A DNA stretch of 64,000 bases from Glycine soja (Eukaryota; Streptophyta; Magnoliopsida; Fabales; Fabaceae). The DNA lies in the NCBI RefSeq assembly GCF_004193775.1, contig NC_041005.1, positions 4,590,501-4,654,500 of the forward strand, read 5' to 3'. Under the pieces are notes generated by a model. The model did not search any database. It was not told the DNA's origin and worked only from the letters and a program-made list of their open reading frames with translations. Position numbers and translations under genes: made by a program. Within the stretch, counting starts at the first letter, position 1. Every line of letters begins with the position of its first letter. Shown piece after piece: positions 12,024-24,565 of this stretch.

Positions 12024-13255
12024 GCACTTACTATTTATACCTTATGTCTAACAATTATACCCCCTCCCTTCTCTTTATATATTTTATTATCGATTATACG
12101 TTTTTATTTGTTAAAACATATTTCTAGAAATTAATTTTGGAAAAAAATATATCAATCTTGAAAATTAATTTCTAGAACTATGGAAACTACTTTCTAGAAA
12201 TGATATGGGTTGTTCTAGAAAATACTTTTTGGTAGTCATGAACAAAATATGAAATATTGAATGTACCTTGTCTTTAGGATCCACAATAATTTCTAATCAC
12301 TAATTTTTGAACATATCATTATGTTGATGCTAGATATTGAGAGACAAATAATTCATATTTGGAATTCCCAATGGATAAAAATAAGGAGACACCTGATGAT
12401 GTGTCAATAACTTTGATTTGTGATTATTGTTACTCTTATTTTTATTTGACTTAAATATATTTTTGATCCTTGTAAGTTAATGTTTTTTCATTTTGGGTTC
12501 ATGTAAGTCCATTTTTTTAATTTTAGCCTCTATAAGTTTGTATTTTTTCAATTTTGATTTTTGTAAGATGCTTGGCTCATTTTTAGTCCGCACGAATTTT
12601 TATTTTTTCAATTTTGGTCATTGTAAACACAAATTTATGAGACTATCAATGAAAAATTATAATATTAAAGGGACTAAAATTGAAAAAACATAAACTTACA
12701 AGGACTAGAAATGAACAATAAACATACAAGAACCAAAATTGGAAAAATGTCAATTTATAAGGACTAAAATTAGAAAAATAAACTTACAGGGACAAAAAAT
12801 GAAAACGTGCTAACTTACAAGGACCAAAAACATATTTAAGCCTTTTATTTTGTAAGAAAAGCAGTGCTATGTGAAGGAAAATGTGTAGTACCACAAATAC
12901 GTTGTATAGAAAAACACAATATTATGTAAACAAGGTTTAAAGAATAATTAATAAGAATTAATATAGGGTTCAAAATTAATGTTTAAATAATAATAAAGGT
13001 TTGGTGAAAAATATGATTTAAAAAGTAACAAAGATGGAGCTCATATGTTGTTCTAAAAGTAATTCCAAAGTTGAGTTGTGTATTTTGTTATAACATATTT
13101 TTGAAATTAATTTCCATAATTGATATATGTTGTTCCAGAAAGTAATTCTCAAAACTATATTTTAACAAATAAAAGTGTATAATAGTCCATAAAAATATAA
13201 AGAGAAGTTGGAGGTATACTTAGAAAATAGAGAGGTGTGAATAACAAGTTACCTT
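12024..13255. mobile_element. Foldback element with a second element nested inside
   Basis: The left segment (about 12024-12230) and the right segment (about 13055-13255) are inverted, diverged copies. For example, TTTTTATTTGTTAAAACATA on the left pairs with the complement of TATTTTAACAAATAAAAGTG on the right, and both carry CTTCTCTTTATAT-type blocks. The interior holds the separate element 12448-12842. The outer ends and target duplication are unclear because of divergence. Confidence 0.55.
12448..12842. mobile_element. MITE-like inverted-repeat element, 395 bp
   Basis: Its ends are inverted copies: GACTTAAATATATTTTTGAT at 12448 against the complement of the terminal ACCAAAAACATATTTAAGCC at 12823-12842. 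The arms are long and imperfect. The element is flanked by TTTTATTT on both sides (12440-12447 and 12843-12850), which would be an 8-bp target duplication, although the low complexity weakens this. No coding capacity is seen. Confidence 0.65.
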
Positions 13256-13261
13256 ATAAAG

Positions 13262-15499
13262 GCCCCTTACGAAGTATTTTCTTTTTATTTTTAGTGCATA
13301 GTTCAAAAGAAAAGAAAATACACCCCCTCTCCCCAGCAGTTCCACGAAGGAAGAAGAATACTAAAATCCTGTGAAAGGTTCAAATGGAATCTGAGACTTA
13401 GTATCCTTTAATTTCTACGCCTCCATTTGAAATATTACAAGTTTCATATTGCACTCGTAGAGAGAGACAGAAGCCAATTTTGATTTTAGAGTGTCCTACT
13501 GTTCTCATATATTTCCTGTTTCAATAATTGAATTTCATTAATTTTATTGCACTTGTTGCGGGAAAATTATGAAACACCCCAATCAAACAAACACATGGCA
13601 TGCATCCAACAACTACCTAGGAGTTCCATTGCCAATTTGCCATAGCATAACATTAACATGCACGCTGCCTTGCGTACTTCGATGGCGAAAGTTGGGTTAA
13701 GGACTATGGAGAGAGCCAACGTTGGTTTCAACTTTTTTCACTTCACCTACTACAATCCTTAATACACCTCACTACGCTGATAAAGACCTATATAGACTGA
13801 AGCACGTTAAGTATTCTTATGGATTGAGACCATTCCAATAATCCCTTTGATGATCAAATTAAATTTGGTTTTGTGGCTATTTTTTTAATTCTACAGGGGG
13901 AGGCGTTCAATTTTGGTCACGTTTTAGAATTTTCTACTGGTTCCGTTAGTGTTTGCAAGTTGCAACTGAAGTAGGTAATTTTTGTTTTATACGAAAACTA
14001 AAATATTTGGTTTGCAATAAAAAAGCATATTGGATAGTGACACTCTAAAATTTATGTAAGATTACTCTGAAAACGCATTTTTCATAATGTCTACTTTATC
14101 TTAAGCCATCAAAAACAACTAACGATTATATATCCCAATTAAATCATTATTTTTTTCTTCTAAGGAACTCTGATTATTCGCACCCTTTTCATATTTTTTT
14201 ATGTGAAAGCATTCTGATATGTCATTACTATAATGTGATCACCTCTTCAATCTCTAAAGTTCAACATGTACCGAAACTCTGGTTGCTTAATTGAGTATTT
14301 TTAAAGCTAATGTATCCTTTTCCCACTGAACACTAGTAAATAAGTTTACATTATTATAGTATATTTAGAACTTTCCCCACCTTTCTTATTTTAGTCATAT
14401 TTATGGTCTTTAAACACTTGGAAAGGGCAATTCAATTGTCAAAGGATGATGCAACGATTAGCCTAATAACTTGTGTATAGTTTTGGCATATTTTCCATAA
14501 GGGATGGAAGTGGTTGATGTTTAGATTGATTGGTTCACCCTTTCTCTTTGACCTTTGTGAAAGCTATCTATCCTTTTGTTTTTCTTTTGCTATTTTTCTC
14601 CATTTCAATAATTTTAAAATATCTAAACCCGTTTGGATTTTTTAGTTGTGTAGATTGCTATTTCTGTAATCTCATACCTAGACAAGGCGCAGATGTATAT
14701 TTGATGGTTTAATTAGGATTCTATGAATACCAATTTCTTAGTATCCTAGTTCTGGAAGCTATCCTCGATTATCACATTAAAAATTTCAAAGGAGAGTCTA
14801 ATTGTGGGGTTGCAATGTTTGAGGTTGACATCTTAACAATAACAATAACAATACAGAGAAGCGTGACCTACCAAAAACTGGGAAATATCAATTGAATAAA
14901 CAAAGAAAACCGTCGAATGTTCATCAAAAGATTCGGTAATATGGAATTGTTGGTTTTGCACCTGGCAAATTTATGTTAAATTCTTGGACCTTCACTGGAA
15001 TGTTCATCAACAGCTAAACAAACATAAGTGGATGACTAGATGGCAAGAGAGACAAAATGGAAATGCATGCATGTTTGTAAGGGGTTGAGGAAGTGTAGGG
15101 TAACATTGAAGTCAATGGTAGGCGAGTTACTTGACCTCTAATTAATTGAACATAGGACAACAATTATAATTTTGATATAAAAAAAAATAGTGTAACAAAA
15201 AATAAAATAAAAACCATTCATGCATGTAGTATAACTTTGCCAAGTGGGAATGTGGCATCCGTGTTCAAGAAGAGGTCCAGAAGTCAAGGAATCTAGCAAT
15301 TTTTTTTTTTCTAAGGGTAGTTAGGACTTGGGAGAATGTATGTGCTATAAATTTCTCACCCTTCATTTATTTTTTAGTATCATCAATTATTCAATCATGC
15401 CATCTTCTATGCTGTCTATAATTCCCTAGATTTAAAAGCTAAGGGAGGGTTTTATTCATAGCATTGCATTGCACATACATACACACATACTGATTCTAG
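13262..15499. other. Intergenic region upstream of the kinase
   Basis: No coding exon is supported. The last few hundred bases should contain the kinase promoter. Confidence 0.5.
15345..15352 (+). promoter_or_regulatory. Candidate TATA box of the kinase gene
   Basis: CTATAAAT lies about 150 bp upstream of the kinase ATG at 15500, followed by a pyrimidine-rich stretch. The position suits a plant core promoter with a 5' leader of about 100 bases. No other evidence is available. Confidence 0.45.
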
Positions 15500-18103
15500 A
15501 TGAGTTCTAAAAAGATTACATGGAAGTCGATAGTGTTGATCTTAAGTTGTTACAAGACTCAATGTCACTTGCAGGATTCAGAGAAACAGGTTTTAAAACA
15601 AGGTTCATTCCAAAGGTTATGCCTCTCGGATATAAGCATTCCTAGCTCCCCTCAGGCCATTGAAGATCTTTCCATTTCCATTTCCCTGGTTGGCCCAAAG
15701 TTGTACACATTCCCACTAGATGAGCTGAGGGAAGCAACACACAATTTCTCATGGAATAATTTTCTCGGTGAAGGCGGGTTTGGACCCGTGTACAAGGGTT
15801 TCGTTGATGACAAACTTAGACTTGGTTTGAAGGCTCAGCCTGTGGCTGTGAAACAACTGGACTTGGATGGCTTGCAAGGTCACAGGGAGTGGCTGGTTAG
15901 TGTTTTTTTTTTTTTTTTCACCTCATCATTCTAGTATTAGTCACAAATCAATTTAAAAGTATTATTCCTATGAATAAAATCTAGTTATTGAAACAAGGTT
16001 CAATAATATCTGATACTAGCTTGGCACATATTTTCTTTTATAGGCAGAAATTATATTTCTTGGACAGCTGAGACATCCGCATCTTGTTAAGTTAATTGGG
16101 TACTGCTGTGAGGATGAGGACAGGCTTCTGGTGTATGAATACATGGCAAGAGGCAGCTTGGAGAATCAACTGCACAGAAGTATATTGCTTTTATTTATTC
16201 CACTCTTTTTTATGCTTTTTCTTTACTTTTCCCCCTCAAGGAAGGAGTGAATAGGCATGGCAATAAAATCCGTACCCGTGGGGATCTGCCCAAACCCGTC
16301 CTAATTTTGACAAGGAATACCTGAGTTGACCGGGTACGGATTCAGGTTCAGGGATTATCCGACTTTTTTAATCGGGGTCGGGATCAGGGATGGGGATGTC
16401 ATTACCTGTCACATACGCATTCTCGTATCCATGATGAAATTATTAAAATCTTATTAATTACTTATTAATTTTTTTATAATTTAAGATTTTTTTTTTGATG
16501 ATTTTTGTAGACAAATGTTTTACAAATATAAATAGTTAAAAATAAATGTGTAATAATTAATTTTTTTTAAATCAGATTTTCAATATAATTTTAAAAAAAA
16601 AAAAAAAAATTACAAATCTAAACAGCAGACGACCGGATACCAGGCACGGAAATGGGTAACAAACTTGTAGGATATCGAGGACAGGGTTGTTGGGGGCTGG
16701 GGAGGCAATAGGTGCCCGCCTAACTCCGTTGCCATGTCTAAGTGAATTGGAGTAAAAAGTCACAGCGTCATTTTCTTTGTGTCTGTTTGTGATTATATCA
16801 ATAGTACTAGTAACTCAGTCCAATCAAATTTCCACATCTAGCTCTCGATGATCAAATAATTTGGTTATTCTGTTCTTTTATTATCAAGCACATCTAATTA
16901 ATTCAGTTCTACTTGTTTTATATGGATTTTTATGAGAAATCAATGATAGTTGAAGATGTATATTGCGAAGAATATCTCACATAAATATTTGGAAATTAAA
17001 TTCTTGCCAATAGCATGAAATACAAACTAAGCCTCAAGTTTTGTTCTAATACAAGCAGGATACTCTGCTGCCTTACCATGGTCAACAAGGATGAAGATTG
17101 CATTGGGTGCAGCCAGGGGTCTGGCCTTCCTTCATGAAGCAGATAAACCTGTAATATACAGAGATTTCAAAACTTCAAATATCCTACTAGACTCGGTATG
17201 CTCAACTTCTGTTCTGAGGATGATGATGTATATGGCCTACATCATCTTCCCATATGGAATAAAGAAATTAAGTTTACCATATATGATATATGATTATTTA
17301 TTTTATTTTAGAGTTTAATTTTAATATACTGGTTAACTAATTAGAAATAATCTCATATATGACTTTTAAAATAATAATTATAAAAATAAACAATTTTTAA
17401 TTATGTGATAATTCATGATTGAAAGACAATATAAAAAAACATTTACATGGTTAGTGTATATCAATTAAATTCTTTGTTTTGTCTTTCCAAATCCAGGATT
17501 ACATAGCTAAACTATCAGACCTTGGGCTAGCAAAGGATGGTCCTGAAGGGGAAGACACACATGTAACAACAACATGCATAATGGGAACCCGAGGCTATGC
17601 TGCTCCTGAGTACATCATGTCAGGTATAGACAATATGTCATTAACTATGTTTCTTGTTGTCCCTTAATTAATTTCTGAGGTTCAAAGATCTTCAGAACTC
17701 AATGATTTTGTTTCTTTTCTGGCAAGTCACATGATTAATTCATTGCCTGATCCCAGGTCACCTTTCCACCAAGAGTGATGTGTATAGCTATGGAGTGGTT
17801 TTGTTGGAATTGCTTACAGGAAGAAGGGTAGTGGATATGTGCCGGCCGAATCGAGAACGAAGCCTGGTGGAATGGGCAAGGCCTCTTTTGAGAGATCAAA
17901 GAAAGCTGTACCATATAATAGACCCAAGATTGGAAGGGCAGTTTCCTATGAAAGGAGCTTTGAAGGTTGCTGCATTGACTTACAAATGCTTGAGCCACCA
18001 CCCCAATCCAAGGCCTTCTATGAGTGATGTTGTAAAAATATTAGAATCACTTCAGGACTTGGATGATGTGATCATAGGACCATTTGTATATGTCGCGGGG
18101 TGA
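15500..18103 (+). CDS. Receptor-like cytoplasmic kinase, RLCK-VII / RIPK-like
   Basis: Five exons: 15500-15895, 16044-16179, 17059-17195, 17497-17623 and 17757-18103. All introns are GT-AG and in frame, giving 380 residues. The N-terminal part (residues 1-72) lacks a Gly2 myristoylation site but has the KKITWKS start and the [12 protein letters not shown] segment typical of RIPK-like RLCKs. The kinase domain follows: the glycine loop [11 protein letters not shown], the lysine of [14 protein letters not shown] as catalytic loop, then the activation segment and APE as AAPEY. Two departures stand out. The metal-binding DFG reads DLG (SDLGLAK). In the activation loop the residue before IMGT is Cys, where relatives carry Arg. 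The family phosphorylates immune and signalling partners at the plasma membrane or in the cytosol. Catalytic competence here is uncertain but plausible. Confidence 0.88.
16253..16739. mobile_element. hAT-like non-autonomous transposon in kinase intron 2
   Basis: Terminal inverted repeats AGGCATGGCAA (16253) and the complement AGACATGGCAA at the right end (16739) bound 487 bp. The flanks GAGTGAAT (16245-16252) and AAGTGAAT (16740-16747) match at 7 of 8 positions, as expected for an hAT-type 8-bp target duplication. The subterminal parts are GC-richer, with CCCGT/GGGG blocks, and the middle is A/T. It has no transposase frame and lies wholly within intron 2, so kinase splicing is preserved. Confidence 0.78.
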
Positions 18104-18582
18104 GTGAAAGTGACCATTGAGAAACTGTCAAAGGGCTTGAAGGAGTCCTTTGCCTGTGGTAACACCAACTCATTAGCAACGTAGATGAAATATAGTATAG
18201 ATAGCAAAAACTAAAATGAAGAAAAAGATAATGAAAATAGTGTTTGCCATTTTAGTTTGTAAGGGATGGTCTTCAATGAAGCTAAATGTAAGTAATTAAG
18301 TAGTAGCGTCTGATTTTGGTCATAAATAGGGACCTGTAGTGTAACAAGTAAATGGTGCTTGAGGTGAAATGTGTATACTATATACTACACAAGTTATCAG
18401 AAGTGATGACTGTGATTCTCAAATTTGAATGGATGCAACAATGGACAAGCATTTATTGGAGCGTCTATTTATTTGTTTAGCCCTTATTACTACTAGTTTC
18501 AAAATTTAATGACACATAGGTTAAACTAGCTTCTAAGCTAATTAAAGTAGTTTATAAGTTACTAGAATGACTTCCCAATAAA

Positions 18583-18617
<35 letters not shown>

Positions 18618-19817
18618 TCAGATTCATAATGGTATATGAAGAACAACAGAAGGTAAAAACAGTACAAAACTCAACCCCCCGCAAAAAAAATTATGGTCAA
18701 TACAATGTCAATATTAAATATTTTACCTTTAAGTAATAAATAAATGCTGAACGCCTGAACTTAACTTGATCACAAAAGGAGAAAGATCGGAGCAAACATG
18801 CGAGCACATAGAGATATTGTTACATATAAAAGATGGATGACACATTGACACAGTAGATACCTCCATATTTATTGAAACAATAGAGATGCATTAATGGCAC
18901 TTTTTAAAGAAAACTTTCTAGTTTGAATTATGGAGTTCAACGTTACTCTTTTTCCCGTCTTTTTTAGTTATTAATTGGCAAGGACTGAACTGAAGCTCAT
19001 CCAGATTGTGTCTGGATTCTGGAAGATGTTTGATAAAGGCCTCCTTCTCAAGTCTGAACATAGAACAAAAGATAATAAAAACAAGGTGTCGTTAGGGTTT
19101 AAACTAGTGCTTTAATTTTGATGTTAGTAGTTCTTGGTCCACCTTCCCAAACCAAGGTGCTTTATTATAGATATTTGTCAGGGATATGATCTCTGGTCCC
19201 CCAAAAAATAACCACCTAAAGTTAAGACTACTGCAATAGCCACATATCCACTTATGCGACGCATTTTTTGCCTAGAGAAAACACTTGCTTAATGCATCCA
19301 TCTCTGACAATTGAATTGCTTTCACGATAATTGAATTGCTTCCACGATAATTGAATTGCTTTGACCATGCTGCTCATTGCTTATGCTTTTTCTAACAGAA
19401 AATAAGAACAGAACCTAACAACAAATTGTTCCGAATTATTAATGTCGAAACGTAATGGATTTTCCAAATTTGTTCATACAATTTGTTTCTTTTCATTGAC
19501 AGTCTTGCCTAGCTAACTAGCCAACGTCACCTCTGCCATAAACGATAAATTTACACAAACTCATAAAAGCAATTTTCACGCAACCAATTTGCCTCTGAAT
19601 CACACAATAAATTCAACTTTAGAATCAAGAGTTCCCATTGTACTATCTTGATTACAATTACAGTTAATTACAATTTCATATACGAAATCACAAATCCCAA
19701 ATTCCTTGAAACAAGTTTGCTAAATTAAAAACGGAAAATACTAGAAATGAACGGAAAAATAATTAACAAGCACTACTACTCCTATTATATTATTATTATT
19801 ACAGGAAATTGGAAGAT
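18104..19817. other. Kinase 3' region and spacer
   Basis: This contains the 3' UTR of the kinase on the left, a (TA)n tract near 18580-18610 and a 3 x 20-bp repeat at 19306-19365. The right end is the likely 3' UTR of the convergently transcribed copper transporter. No further gene is recognised. Confidence 0.5.
19306..19365. repeat. Three tandem copies of a 20-bp unit
   Basis: The unit GATAATTGAATTGCTTTCAC is repeated three times with one to three changes per copy, about 450 bp downstream of the copper transporter stop. Confidence 0.9.
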
Positions 19818-20249
19818 TTAAGCACAGGCACACGAAGTATCAACGACAAGGGAATCTTCGCCCTCGTTCCTGAAGAAGAAGTAACCAACAGCAAGACCCA
19901 CGACGACGGCCACAAACACCCCACCGTTGAAGGACATCACCGACAACATCAGCAAGTACCCGATCGCCGAGCTCAGCCCGAACAGAAACGCTCCGGCTAC
20001 CTTCACGCCCACCTTGGCGCGGTTTCCGGCAAGCTTCCGTCGCAGAAGCGGGGCCTCGATCTCTGCCGGGAAGGGATTTCCGGCGCCGATGAGCTTGAGG
20101 CGGATGCGGCGATTCTCTAGGAACTGGTAGAAGGCGGCAACGACGAGGCATGCGAGCAGAGTGATGAGATACTCCGTCCAATCGTTGGTCTTCCATGAAT
20201 CTATTAGGAGATTCACCTTCCTGCTCCAGTAAAAGGTCATGTGCATCAT
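19818..20249 (-). CDS. COPT5: COPT/Ctr-type copper transporter, COPT5-like
   Basis: Single exon, 143 residues, read from ATG 20249. The N-terminus begins MMHMTFYW, with Met/His residues for copper binding, as in COPT5. Three membrane segments are visible, at about 26-44, 84-105 and 107-126. The essential MxxxM of the second (Met101 and Met105) and GxxxG of the third (Gly118 and Gly122) are both present. A Cys-Ala-Cys near the end (residues 140-142) matches the Cys-rich tail of the family. The protein should form a trimeric Cu(I) channel. Arabidopsis COPT5 exports copper from the vacuole or prevacuolar compartment; a similar role here is inferred from similarity. The gene is GC-richer than its surroundings and convergent with the kinase gene. 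Confidence 0.92.
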   Translation of the reverse strand: MMHMTFYWSRKVNLLIDSWKTNDWTEYLITLLACLVVAAFYQFLENRRIRLKLIGAGNPFPAEIEAPLLRRKLAGNRAKVGVKVAGAFLFGLSSAIGYLLMLSVMSFNGGVFVAVVVGLAVGYFFFRNEGEDSLVVDTSCACA

Positions 20250-22065
20250 CTTCGCTCACGATTTTTCTGGATTTCGAGGCTTAGCCAAAAACAATGAAGT
20301 TCAACAACAACAAGGCACGCTTATGCAGCTATTAGTAGTTTGTCTTGCTTCTTTGTTAAGCTGATTCCTAAAATGCCCTCAATAAGTTATTCTGTAACTG
20401 TCTTGTTTTCTTTTTCTTTTTTTTTACCATTTTGCCTAGCAGCACCGGCTTCTTGTTAATTTTAGTTTATGGGAGATAATTTTGTGGTTAAGCTAAAATG
20501 TTTCTTAAAATTTTGTCTCTTTTTTTTTTAAAATAATGTTTTAATTCTATAACAAAAACTTTTGTGTTATTTTTGTCTCTCTGATTTGAAAATATTTTAC
20601 TTTGATTCTCAAAATAATTATAGATTTTTAGAAAATACAATTTTTAGGATGAAAAAAGATAGTTTCAATTAAAAGAATAAAAATAGAACCAAGTTTTTGA
20701 AATATTAAAATTGAATTTGGAAAGTTTTTGAGAAACAGAAAAATATATTTTATGTTAATACAACTCAAATGGAATAGAATTATTATAGGAATATTTTTTT
20801 TTTCCTAAATATTTAACATAATAATATGTTTAAAACTCAATTAAAAATTATTAAGTACATTGATTAATCTGAACAATCTTATTGATCCATGGGTTAAGTT
20901 GTGGATCTTGACTTGACAATTTTCATAATTTATTGTTTTTCATTTTCAAAGGTTATCTATGGAATTTAAAAAATAAACCAAATTGGTAGTACATAAATGA
21001 AACAAAATTGTACTACATGTAAAAGTACTGAGCGAACCGATGAAAAGCTTATGAACTGGTAGTAATTGGTAGTACAGCACGTAGATGAAACAATTTGGTA
21101 CTGCGTCTCAACATTTGAAAGCGCACGGATATCGAACACTGAAACAGTTATAATGGTCTGTATGGTAGTTTTGGTAAATCAGAATGAGTTAATGTTTGAA
21201 TTTTATTTTAATATAAATTGACGTGTATACTCGACCACATACCACATAAAAATAATTCCAACTAGATTCAGACCCTTATTTTGAGACAGGAGAAAATCTA
21301 ACCCAAAGAAATATCATTAATAAAAAAAGGGAGATGAGATGTACAAAAGGTCATGGGAGAACATAAACCAAAACTCATGAAAATTCAATTTATCTATATT
21401 ATCTTATTTTGTTGTATTCTGCTGCCACAAAAGGGAAATATAATTCCACCAGCAGAAAGAAGTAATTGTAGTTACATTAGGGACATATCTTCTCTATAAA
21501 TGTGACTTGCTTGAAAGTGCATATTCTTATTAATATGAATGTAGTCAGTCCAATGATTTGCCAACTTTCATGTGACGAGAGTGGGGTTTCTAAAGACTTT
21601 GACCTCCAACTCAGAATCACACTCCAGTCAACGCTTGCTCCAATTCTTCTTAGCAGCTAGCCAACTTAATAGCTATTATGACACCCATCAGCTCTGCAAA
21701 CAAAGAGTTTTGAGTTCTCAAATTCAATGCTAAGCAACTTAAGACACATGCTCTCTCATCTCTGGAAATGCTACCACAACCTGCAGTACCTGGATTACCT
21801 TTAGCGGATAATGTTTGAATTTAGATTAGGAAAGAAAAATACTTTATATTAATTGTTTTATAAGAGTAAATTTTAATGAATTTGTAACTTAACTTTTTTT
21901 ATAGAAAAATTTATAATTTACTAATACTTTAGCATGTCATTGCATAAGATAAATCCTTATTTTATATAACAAATTTTTAATTTGATAAATAAATACATTA
22001 AATATATAGAATATAAGAATGAGATTGTACTAGACCAGAGATAAGAATGCACGGTTTGAATGTTT
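20250..22065. other. Intergenic, presumed COPT5 promoter side
   Basis: AT-rich sequence with long T- and A-runs. No exon or RNA gene is recognised. Confidence 0.5.
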
Positions 22066-22075
22066 GATTATCCTT

Positions 22076-23547
22076 GGCAAAAACATCAAAAGGGGGCACT
22101 TTTACAAATTATTTATCAAAAATGGACTCTTTTGCAATTATTTCTGGAGGGGGTCTGTTTTTTTATTGCAAAGCGCCCCCCACCCAGGCGCCTCCACTGT
22201 GCACGTGACACGTGGCACAGGGAGGTAGCGCCCCTGACGCAGGCGCCTTTGGTAGTGCCCAGGGGTCAGGCACTACTGGTGGCGTCCCTGGTGCAGGCGC
22301 TACGGCTAGCGCAGGACAGCCAGGCGCCTGCCCCCAGCCTCTTCTTCTCACACCCCCCCCCCCCCCAGTCTCTTCCCACACCCCCCCCCCCCCACACCCC
22401 AAAATTTTATATTTTTTATATTGTTTATCAAAAATTTAAATTTTGTTTCATCTTTCTTATTAGTATTATTTGTTATTTTTTTATATTCCCACACCCCCCA
22501 CCCCAAAATTTCAATAAGATTATTTTTTATACACTCTAAATTGTATATTTTTTAATTTGTTTATCAAAAATTTAAATTTTTTTCATTTTTATTATTAGTA
22601 TTATTTGTTATTTTTTTATGTTTTATTATTCTCTCTTTTTGAAGTATATATAAGTACATTTTCAATAAAATACATTTTCACCTAAAATACATTTTGAAAT
22701 CCTAAAATGTTTTAAAATGCTTTTTGATTTGGTCAATTCTTTTTTGATAGCCATTAAATTACGTTAGAGATCATTTTTATTTATTTTTATTTATTTGTCG
22801 TTTCAATCTTATTGTGCAATGCTTTTAAAATAAATAAAAATAAATAACCATAATGTTAATGATACATAAATCAAAAGTGATCTCTAACGTAATTTAATGG
22901 TCAAATCAAAAAAGAATTGACCCAATCAAAAAGCATTTTAAAACATTTTAGGATTTCAAAATGTATTTTAGGTGAAAATGTATTTTATTGAAAATGTACT
23001 TATATATACTTCAAAAAGAGAGAATAATAAAACATAAAAAAATAACAAATAATACTAATAATAAAAATGAAAAAATTTAAATTTTTGATAAACAAATTAA
23101 AAAATATACAATTTGGAGTGTATAAAAAATAATCTTATTGAAATTTTGGGGTGGGGGGGTGTGGGAATATAAAAAAATAACAAATAATACTAATAAGAAA
23201 GATGAAACAAAATTTAAATTTTTGATAAACAATATAAAAAATATAAAATTTTGGGGTGGGGGGTGGGGGAAGAGACTAGAAGAAGAGGCTGGGGGGCTGC
23301 CCTGCGCTAGCCGTAGCGCCTGCAGCAGGGGCGCCACCAGTAGTGTCTGACCCCTGGGCACTACTAAAGGCGCCTGCGTCAGGGGCGCTACCTCCCTGTG
23401 CCACGTGTCACGTACACAGTGGAGGCGCCTGGGTGGGGGGCGCTTTGCAATTAAAAAACAGACCCCCCCCTCCCCCCAAAAATAATTGCAAAAGAGTCCC
23501 TTTTTGGTAAATAATTTGTAAAAGTGTCCCCTTTTGGTGTTTTTGCC
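22076..23547. mobile_element. Mutator-like foldback transposon, 1472 bp
   Basis: The two halves are near-identical inverted copies. The left arm (22076 to about 22775) and right arm (about 22877 to 23547) both begin GGCAAAAACA/CCAAAAGGGG at the outer end. Both run through a GC-rich block containing GACACGTGGCACAGGGAGG and C-runs, then AT-rich sequence to a loop of about 100 bp. Identical 10-bp flanks GATTATCCTT occur at 22066-22075 and 23548-23557, a target-site duplication typical of Mutator-like elements. The arms contain open frames on both strands, but these arise from the GC-rich inverted sequence and match no protein I know. No transposase is present, so the element is non-autonomous. 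Confidence 0.88.
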
Positions 23548-23557
23548 GATTATCCTT

Positions 23558-24565
23558 ATCATCAAGGTCTAACACTTTCCAACTTGTACAAGCAGTGGGC
23601 CTATAAAGTAAATGATATTTCTGAAAAGTCAATTGTGCACAAGGACCCCATCTTCCATCCCCTAATAAGAATACCACATTTCCCATGAGTTAGATCATAT
23701 CGGCCAAGGTCCCCTGACACTGGAGATATTTCTCATACCTCGCAAAATCTAGCAAGCAGAAATGCGCCACCACATTCATTCGGGAACAAAAATTGTAAAT
23801 AAGAAAGAATCATTAATTTTGTTTTGCCTGAAGAATCCTTTGCATTTGCAAAACCTTTTGAACCAGACACTAGTGAGGCTAATTAGCAGCTTGGTGTAAT
23901 AAAGCATATCATTTGATCATTTCATGCCACTATGTTCTAAATCTAATTGTGAGATCACTGAGCATTCGGCAATTTTTAAATTCAAACAAGGACACAACAG
24001 AACAGCCACTTGATGTAAAAAGAAATCGGACTTTCAAAGTATATGGTTAATTTTTTATGTTTTGATTTGGACAGTTTTAAATGTTTGATGCTAAAGGTAT
24101 TACAATAACTGTTAGTTGCATAACTGCTTCTAAAACTAAAGCTCAAAAGGGTAGCACAACCATTTAAAAGGTTAAGTCCTTAATAAAAGTAAAAAGGGAA
24201 TATAATGTGTCTCTCATTAAACACACACACACACATTACACATACACATGATTGTGCAACTTATTTAAACAGAGAAAAAATGTCAGGCATAGTCTGAATT
24301 GGGTCAACATAGAGGTAAAGAAGGGAAATTCCATGACATTTTTAGACTGAAATCAAGGAAGGAATACTCCAACCAAATCATCCGTTCAGTCGAAAAAGTC
24401 ACAAAATAGAAACAAAACAAGCCAATTAACCAACCTAAACAACAAGGTCACTGAGAAATACAAATTAAACATAACTAAACCAAGATAAATAAATTAAACC
24501 TAACTCTGCCTTTGTCATTGCCAATGCAAATTCAGTTATTCACCGACCAAGTCACTCAGCAGTTA
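23558..24565. other. Intergenic region between foldback element and DUF1677 gene
   Basis: No gene is recognised. A short (AC)n tract lies at about 24218-24237. The right end is the presumed 3' UTR of the DUF1677 gene. Confidence 0.5.

Noticed and set aside
19306..19365. CRISPR-like repeat array
   Set aside because: Contiguous tandem units without spacers, in a plant genome.
19840..20259. 139-codon minus-strand frame overlapping COPT5
   Set aside because: It is the shifted frame of a GC-rich gene; the COPT5 frame has all family motifs.
22060..23686. Several GC-rich open frames on both strands
   Set aside because: They mirror one another in the inverted arms of the foldback element and match no protein family I know.
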